The notes under the pieces: model-generated | What the model saw: only the letters and a program-made list of their open reading frames with translations | Database searches by the model: none | Told to the model about the DNA's origin: nothing | Source of the DNA: Proteobacteria bacterium DTSAM18 | GTDB taxonomy: Bacteria; Myxococcota_A; UBA796; GCA-2862545 | Assembly (NCBI GenBank): GCA_028767165.1 | Contig: JARACJ010000002.1 | Coordinates: forward strand, 496,001-560,000 | DNA length: 64,000 nucleotides | Reading direction: 5' to 3' | Made by a program: the position numbers and the translations under genes | Shown: in pieces, positions 59,296-64,000 of the stretch | How positions within the stretch are numbered: position 1 is the stretch's first letter | How the letters are laid out: the number at the start of each line of letters is the position of its first letter

Positions 59296-59978
59296 GGGGC
59301 CTCCGACAGTTCGTGCCGCAACCTGTCGGACAGGCGGTCCCGGCGGACCTCGACGCGGGTGGCCAGGCCCTCCGGCGTCTCGTCGGGCTTGTCGTAGAAC
59401 GCCATCACGAGGAAGGTGTGCTCCCCGTCTTCGCTGCGGCCGGTGGCGGCAGTGCTGGCGGTGTGCGGGTGGTCCCAGCTGTCTTGAAGGGTCCGCAGGA
59501 ACTCCCATGAGACCGCGGAGCTTCCGTCGTCCGAGGGAGGGAATTCCACGGCGAGGAGGCAGGGGTACTCGTCGCAGTCCATATCCAGCAGCTCGCCCTC
59601 ACCGTGGGCCTCGATGGCGGCCACGACGGCTGCCTCGACGGCCTCGGGGCGGTCGGCGGCGGGGAGGTCGTCGGTCCAGGGCTGGGGCACGCCCTCGACC
59701 GCCTCCCGCTGACCCTGCAGCAGGGCGAGGTGCAGCTCGGCGGCGGCGACCTCGTCCCGCAGGGCCTGCAGGTCGGTCTCGGAGGGGCCGGACGCGGCGG
59801 AACGGGACGCCTGGCGGACGGGCTCGCGGGGGCCACGGGTGGTGGGGGTGGCCGACGTGGTCTGGACGGAGCGGGCCTCCGTGGACACGGGGGCATCGTC
59901 GGACGACAGCCCCGCTGCGCCATAGCCGGCGAGCAGGGCCATCAGGATCAGGAGCGGGTAGCGGGGTCCGGGGGGCAT
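59292..59978 (-). CDS. DCxE(Y/F)PC family, A-type envelope protein, operon head, 228 aa
   Basis: The N-terminal anchor (LLILMALLAGYGAAGL) is followed by a Ser/Thr-rich linker, SETDLQALRDEVAAAELHLA LLQGQ, WTDDLPAADRPEAVEAAVVA and the core Asp134-Cys-Asp-Glu-Tyr-Pro-Cys140. The end has FLVMAFYDKPDETPEGLATR. GAGG lies before the ATG. It is the first gene of the five-gene unit, and its promoter should lie in the 85-base gap after the ablB stop. Function unknown. Confidence 0.75.
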   Translation of the reverse strand: MPPGPRYPLLILMALLAGYGAAGLSSDDAPVSTEARSVQTTSATPTTRGPREPVRQASRSAASGPSETDLQALRDEVAAAELHLALLQGQREAVEGVPQPWTDDLPAADRPEAVEAAVVAAIEAHGEGELLDMDCDEYPCLLAVEFPPSDDGSSAVSWEFLRTLQDSWDHPHTASTAATGRSEDGEHTFLVMAFYDKPDETPEGLATRVEVRRDRLSDRLRHELSEAP

Positions 59979-60063
59979 GGGCCTCGGCCTGTGGGGGACG
60001 CCGAAGGTTACCCCATCAGGCCGCCGGAGACGTGGGAAGCTGCCCGTACGCCGCCTGTGTCGT

Positions 60064-60960
60064 TCAGAGGATCAGTCGCCGGCTCCACACGTGGATGTCC
60101 TCCAGGCCGCTGCCGATGCGGCAGGAGCGGGTCATGAGACCTCGCAGGCTGAAGCCCAGCCTCAGGAAGCCCAGGTTCACGCCGGGCTCGGCCGCGCGGG
60201 CGAGGGTGAACACCGTGGGAAAGCCCATGTCCACCAGGTCGCCCATCAGGTCCTTCAGGAGGAACTGCATGAGGCCCCGGCCCCGGTGGTCGGGCCGGGT
60301 GGCGCAGTCGGTGAGCTCCGCCGTGCGGGCCTTCCGCACGAGATCGGCGCAGGCGCAGGCCACGATCTCGCCGCCGTCCTCGACCACCCGGAAGGGCGTG
60401 CCCTCCCGGATCTGGTCCCGCACGTAGGCGGGCATGCCGCTCGGCGTGGGGTACTGCTCGAAGACGTCGTCGATGAGCGTGGCGATGGCCTCGGCGTCGT
60501 CTTCGGTCGCCCGTCTCGTGGTCACCGGCTCACGCTTCTTCGCCGGCGGCGGCACGGAGATCAGGTTGCGGACGGTCTCGATGTCGGAGGACCGCGCACA
60601 GCTCCGGCGGGCATCGTCCAGGAAGTGGCCGAGCACCCAACAGTCCTCCTGGCCCTGGTAGTAGCCGGGGATGCGGGCCTCGAGGACGTAGCCGTAGGCC
60701 AGCAGCACCTCGCCCACCTCGGGCCGGACGAACATCACCACCCGCGAGCGGCCCCGCTCCTTCGCGAGGGCCAGCAGCCGGCGGCCGAGGCGCGCGGGAT
60801 CGACCGGGCGCGGGTGATCACACCGGATGCGTCCGGAGTAGGCGTCGTCCTTGACGCGGACGTCGTCGACGCGAATCCAGCGATACCGGGGGGTCGGATC
60901 GGAGGGGCTCAGGGGACGGGGTGGTGTCGAGGACGCCCCGCTGTGGCTCTCGGTCTGCAT
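60064..60960 (-). CDS. ablB: AblB, beta-lysine N6-acetyltransferase, 298 aa
   Basis: The C-terminal GNAT domain shows ELTDCATRPDHRGRGLMQFL, with the acetyl-CoA loop HRGRGL, and NLGFLRLGFSLRGLM. The N-terminal domain (GRLLALAKERGRSRVVMFVRPE, here RRLLALAKERGRSR) matches AblB. The ATG overlaps the ablA stop by one base (TGATG), so the pair is translated together. The enzyme acetylates beta-lysine to N-epsilon-acetyl-beta-lysine, an osmolyte. Confidence 0.9.
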   Translation of the reverse strand: MQTESHSGASSTPPRPLSPSDPTPRYRWIRVDDVRVKDDAYSGRIRCDHPRPVDPARLGRRLLALAKERGRSRVVMFVRPEVGEVLLAYGYVLEARIPGYYQGQEDCWVLGHFLDDARRSCARSSDIETVRNLISVPPPAKKREPVTTRRATEDDAEAIATLIDDVFEQYPTPSGMPAYVRDQIREGTPFRVVEDGGEIVACACADLVRKARTAELTDCATRPDHRGRGLMQFLLKDLMGDLVDMGFPTVFTLARAAEPGVNLGFLRLGFSLRGLMTRSCRIGSGLEDIHVWSRRLIL

Positions 60961-62342
60961 CAGTGCACCGGTCCGAAGCCGGCCTGCTCGACGGCGGTCT
61001 GGACGATCCGCTCCCGCAGCACCGGGTGGTTCCATGCCCTGCGGGCCTCGGGGCTGAGCTCCCGCAGGGGGTCGAAGTAGAAGTAGGGGGTGGTGTCGTC
61101 CACGTTGGGGGAGCGGAACACCGCGATACCGAGCTCCCGGTTGTAGTACTCGAAGCTGTGGGCGTCGCGCTTGCCGCCACCGCCCTCGGCGTCGCACACG
61201 AAGGTGGGCGTGTTGAAGCCGGCGGTACTGCCCCGGACGGCCTTCTCGATCTCGAGGGCCGTGTCGAGGGTGGTCCGAAGGGTCTCCACGCCGGGCACCA
61301 TGTCGTGGGTGTACACGTAGTAGGGGTGCACGTTGACGTGGGACAGCCGCTTCACGAGGGTGCGCATGGTGTCCGGGTCGTCGTTGACGCCGGCCTGCAG
61401 CACCGACTGGTTGCGCACCGTGATGCCCCGCTCGAAGAGCATGGCCATCGACCGCTCCGTGGCCGCGGTGATCTCCCGGGGGTGGTTGGCGTGGGTGTGC
61501 ACGGCGATGTGGACGCCCTGCCTGCGCGCCTTCTGTGCGTAGTGGGTCAGCGTGTCGAGCCACTTCTCGTCGCCGGTGATCTTCTGGGGCATGATCGCGA
61601 GGCCCTTGGTGGCCAGGCGGATGCGCCGGATGTGGGGGATCGCCAGCAGGTTGTCGAAGATCACCTGCAGCTTGCCCGCGCTGAGCAGGTAGGCATCGCC
61701 GCCGGAGACCACGACGTCCTCCACCTGCGGCGTGTTGCGGAGGTACTCGAAGGCCTGCTCCCACCGGGCGTTGCTGGCGCCGAGGGAGATCTTGTCGACG
61801 GCGTCGGTGTCGGAGCCGATCGCGTAGGAACGGGTGCAGAAGCGGCAGTAGACGGGGCAGACGTCGAGCGCGAGGAACAGCACCTTGTCGGGGTAGCGGT
61901 GCACGAGGCCGGGCACGGGGGCGTCGCGCTGCTCTCCGAGGGAGTCCAGCTTCGACATGGGGTGGTTCGGCTCGATCTCCCGGGCCAGGGGGATGAACTG
62001 GCGACGCAGCGGATCCTCCCAGGGGTTGGCCCAGTCGATGAGACTGAAGACGTAGGGCGTCAGGCGCATGACCATGGGCGCCTTGCGGATGGCCTCGTCG
62101 ACCTCTTGCAGGAACGCCTCCGATGCCCGGTCGCCGAGGAGGTCCCGCATCTGGGACACCTTCCGCACGCTGTTCCGGATCTGCCACTTGGGGTCGTGGA
62201 AGGTGGCTTCCGAGGCGTCGGACCACGCCGGGATGCGCGCCTGCCACCAGGGTCCGTCGAGGAGCTGGCGGTGGCGGAGATCGGGGCCGGTCTGGGGAGC
62301 GTGGAGGTCGGCGGAGGTGGGGAGGGGCGTGTTCGTCTGCAT
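60960..62342 (-). CDS. ablA: AblA, lysine 2,3-aminomutase (radical SAM), 460 aa
   Basis: The radical-SAM iron-sulfur motif is Cys162-x3-Cys166-x2-Cys169 in CPVYCRFCTRSY. HTHANHPREITAAT and STAGFNTPTFVCDAEGGGGK match lysine 2,3-aminomutase, the latter with the PLP Lys. The length matches the family. It converts L-alpha-lysine to L-beta-lysine using SAM and PLP. ablB follows with a one-base overlap. The upstream gap has a possible promoter and a short dyad. Confidence 0.93.
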   Translation of the reverse strand: MQTNTPLPTSADLHAPQTGPDLRHRQLLDGPWWQARIPAWSDASEATFHDPKWQIRNSVRKVSQMRDLLGDRASEAFLQEVDEAIRKAPMVMRLTPYVFSLIDWANPWEDPLRRQFIPLAREIEPNHPMSKLDSLGEQRDAPVPGLVHRYPDKVLFLALDVCPVYCRFCTRSYAIGSDTDAVDKISLGASNARWEQAFEYLRNTPQVEDVVVSGGDAYLLSAGKLQVIFDNLLAIPHIRRIRLATKGLAIMPQKITGDEKWLDTLTHYAQKARRQGVHIAVHTHANHPREITAATERSMAMLFERGITVRNQSVLQAGVNDDPDTMRTLVKRLSHVNVHPYYVYTHDMVPGVETLRTTLDTALEIEKAVRGSTAGFNTPTFVCDAEGGGGKRDAHSFEYYNRELGIAVFRSPNVDDTTPYFYFDPLRELSPEARRAWNHPVLRERIVQTAVEQAGFGPVH

Positions 62343-62366
62343 GTAGTCCTCAGTTGGTTCGAGGAC

Positions 62367-62395
62367 GACTTATTCGTATGCGAACGATTTTTCAA
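62367..62395 (-). promoter_or_regulatory. Candidate ablA promoter with a dyad
   Basis: On the minus strand TTGAAA (62390-62395) is followed 17 bases later by TAAGTC (62367-62372), a weak -35/-10 pair, 25 bases before the ATG. TTCG-TATG-CGAA (62373-62384) lies between them. The region is AT-rich for this genome. Tentative. Confidence 0.35.
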
Positions 62396-62474
62396 CCCAC
62401 GGCGCGGGGATCGCACCCGCCGGTAGCGTTCCTTGGACGCCGGTGACGGCCGGTTGGGGGGGGGGCCGGGAGCC

Positions 62475-63722
62475 TCAGTCCTCCCGCCTCACCAACGACT
62501 CCGGCTCGTCCGCCGACACCGCCGGGTGCTCCTTGTCGAACACAGGCTTCCACCGGGCCACGATCGCATCGATGCGGGCCTGCACACGGGCCTTGGTGAC
62601 CGCGGGGAGATCGGGGGTCATGGCCATCACCATCCAGCCCCAGGTGGGGCCCTCGAGGTCGTCTTCCTCGGGGGAGACGCCGGTGACCACCGTGGCGTTG
62701 GTGTACTCCTCGTCGGTGAGGCTGTCGGCCAGGGTGGCGAGCTGGGCGTCGACGGGCTCGCCGGGGCGGGACTGCACGGTGACCGTGGCGATGCAGGGCA
62801 GCTCGATGCAGTCGAGCGCCCGCATCCGGAAGTCCCCCTGCTCGGTGGACAGGTGGGTGTGGGTGAGCCGGGCGACGCCTTCGCGCTCGAAGGACGCATC
62901 GGGGCTCATGAACCAGGGGATGGGCTCCTGCTCGGCGAGCTGGACCCGGGCCTGCTCGGCCTTCAGGGCGTCCATGAGGGTCCAGGCCTGCTCGCCGAGG
63001 CGGTCGATCTTCGTCAGCAGGCGCTTCGTGCCCGAGCAGCCGCCGGGGGGGATGGGCGAGGTGGCGGGGTAGGGCGACTTCGGCGGACGGATGCCGAGCT
63101 CGTCGGGCGTGATGCGGCCCAGGGCCCGGGTGGCCTGCAGATCCATCTTCTCCTGCAGCTCGGCGGGGTCGACGGACTCGGCCCGCCGGGACCGGCCGAT
63201 GGCGTAGGTGACGAGGTTCCACCGGTAGGGGACGCCGTCGAGCCGGGTGTTCACCGATCGCTCCTCGGTGACGAGGATCGGGCCGACCTGGTGGTCGATC
63301 AGGGCCTGCTGCCACAGCATCGGGTCGTCCTCGGGGAGCTGCACGCCGAGGAAGGTGTGGGCGGTGTCGACCGTGAGCAGGCAGACGTCGCGGTCGCAGC
63401 TCAGGGCCTGCAGCTGGGTACCGCCGAACTCGACGAGGGCGTCGAGGAGCGCATCGGGCAGGTCGCGACCGAGGGGCCGGCCGTCGCTGGTGGGGATGCG
63501 GGGGGTGTGCTCTCCGCTCTGGATGGTCCGGCGGCGCGCCAGGGCGGCGATGGTCCAGTCCACGTGGCTGGTCTCGTCTTCCAGGCTGCCGTGCAGGTCG
63601 GTCAGCGTGGTGCGGAAGGCATCGCAGGCGTCGGCCGTGGTGTCGTCGGTGGCCTGGGCCAGGGCCGACAGGGGGAACGACGCGGCCAGCAGGAGGACGG
63701 GGGCGGTGCGGAGCGTGTGCAT
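62475..63722 (-). CDS. Secreted two-domain relative of the DCxE(Y/F)PC family, 415 aa
   Basis: A signal peptide (VLLLAASFPLSALAQ) is followed by two related halves. The first has SCDRDVC (Cys109 and Cys114), the second Asp304-Cys-Ile-Glu-Leu-Pro-Cys310 with IATVTVQ, the same Cys-x4-Cys core as the five-gene operon. A linker (IRPPKSPYPATSPIPPGGCS) joins them. The ATG at 63722 is the best start because the signal peptide begins there. It is separated from the operon by ablBA. Function unknown. Confidence 0.72.
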   Translation of the reverse strand: MHTLRTAPVLLLAASFPLSALAQATDDTTADACDAFRTTLTDLHGSLEDETSHVDWTIAALARRRTIQSGEHTPRIPTSDGRPLGRDLPDALLDALVEFGGTQLQALSCDRDVCLLTVDTAHTFLGVQLPEDDPMLWQQALIDHQVGPILVTEERSVNTRLDGVPYRWNLVTYAIGRSRRAESVDPAELQEKMDLQATRALGRITPDELGIRPPKSPYPATSPIPPGGCSGTKRLLTKIDRLGEQAWTLMDALKAEQARVQLAEQEPIPWFMSPDASFEREGVARLTHTHLSTEQGDFRMRALDCIELPCIATVTVQSRPGEPVDAQLATLADSLTDEEYTNATVVTGVSPEEDDLEGPTWGWMVMAMTPDLPAVTKARVQARIDAIVARWKPVFDKEHPAVSADEPESLVRRED

Positions 63723-64000
63723 GGGGCAGTCCGTGGGTGGGTCACGCTCCATGGCAACACCGTTGGAGGGTGGAGGCAAGCGGAACGTCGGGCTTCCCTT
63801 CAACATCCTTGCGACCTGCCCCCTCGCCCGATGCCCGACGCGCCCGGACGGGACACGCGACACCGGAAGGGCGCGACGCGGGGTGTTGAGACCGCTTGTG
63901 CGTCGGCTGGAACCGCCACGGGGAGAAACTGCAGGAACATACGCAGATTCATGTCTGAACGGGGACGAGCTTCCGTTAGGGTGATCCCGTTTCGTACCCT
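63723..64000. other. Window end without a recognisable gene
   Basis: I see no gene in these 278 bases. Frames crossing the region lack ribosome sites. The last 60 bases are less GC-rich and could hold a promoter for a gene to the right. Confidence 0.5.

Overview
The window is 64 kb of chromosomal, visibly GC-rich DNA (third codon positions almost all G or C) from a Gram-negative, secretion-rich bacterium, most likely of the Myxococcota/deltaproteobacterial type. The indications are two large surface proteins ending in a Cys-Gly-Cys-Asn / hydrophobic / Arg5 tail of the MYXO-CTERM kind, many lipobox lipoproteins and secreted proteins of unknown function, MopE-type Asp-rich metal-binding motifs, FG-GAP repeats, and short mixed-strand operons with strong AGGAGG-like ribosome sites. 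No rRNA, tRNA, CRISPR array or prophage was seen. The assignment to Myxococcota is inferred from protein style, not from a marker gene.

Layout. 0-4.9 kb: end of a LOG-family gene, a VIT1/CCC1-type transporter, a DNPH1-like nucleotide hydrolase, an AraC regulator divergent from a small envelope protein across a 23-bp palindrome, arfB, and a SAM methyltransferase. 4.9-5.6 kb: a noncoding tandem repeat with a 267-bp period and a conserved hairpin. 5.7-13.4 kb: a YbjN/TPR protein, a TonB-C-like protein, a tandem Ig-like lipoprotein, a three-gene membrane operon, an aerolysin-like candidate, and a MarR regulator divergent from an alpha/beta hydrolase. 13.4-18.1 kb: a 1566-residue FG-GAP plus Ig-like lipoprotein. 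18-27.5 kb: two related secreted proteins, an Asp/Glu racemase, a zinc-peptidase-like protein, an rRNA methyltransferase, a GxxExxY gene bounded by long inverted repeats, and an M16 peptidase operon. 27.5-32.6 kb: a LysR regulator divergent from dabB-dabA, an energy-coupled inorganic carbon uptake system. 32.7-37 kb: housekeeping enzymes and small membrane proteins. 37-51 kb: secreted lipoproteins, including a VWA-like pair and a MopE-motif pair, mixed with an SDR, a quinone oxidoreductase-like MDR, a methyltransferase and an ATP-grasp enzyme. 51-53 kb: a lipase-like hydrolase, a REP/BIME hairpin pair and its RAYT transposase. 53.4-56.7 kb: a SulP transporter and a DEAD-box helicase with a structured leader. 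56.7-60 kb: five overlapping genes, four of which carry a DCxE(Y/F)PC motif. 60-62.3 kb: ablB and ablA for N-epsilon-acetyl-beta-lysine, a compatible solute. 62.5-63.7 kb: a larger relative of the DCxE(Y/F)PC family.

How genes work together. dabB and dabA overlap by one base and should form one complex, probably controlled by the divergent LysR protein. ablA and ablB also overlap by one base and catalyse successive steps. The five-gene DCxE(Y/F)PC operon uses a four-base ATGA overlap at every junction and reads as an A-B-A-B-truncated-B duplication. It is the best candidate here for an undescribed envelope system. Mobile or selfish DNA is limited to the RAYT/BIME, the GxxExxY inverted-repeat unit and the 267-bp repeat.
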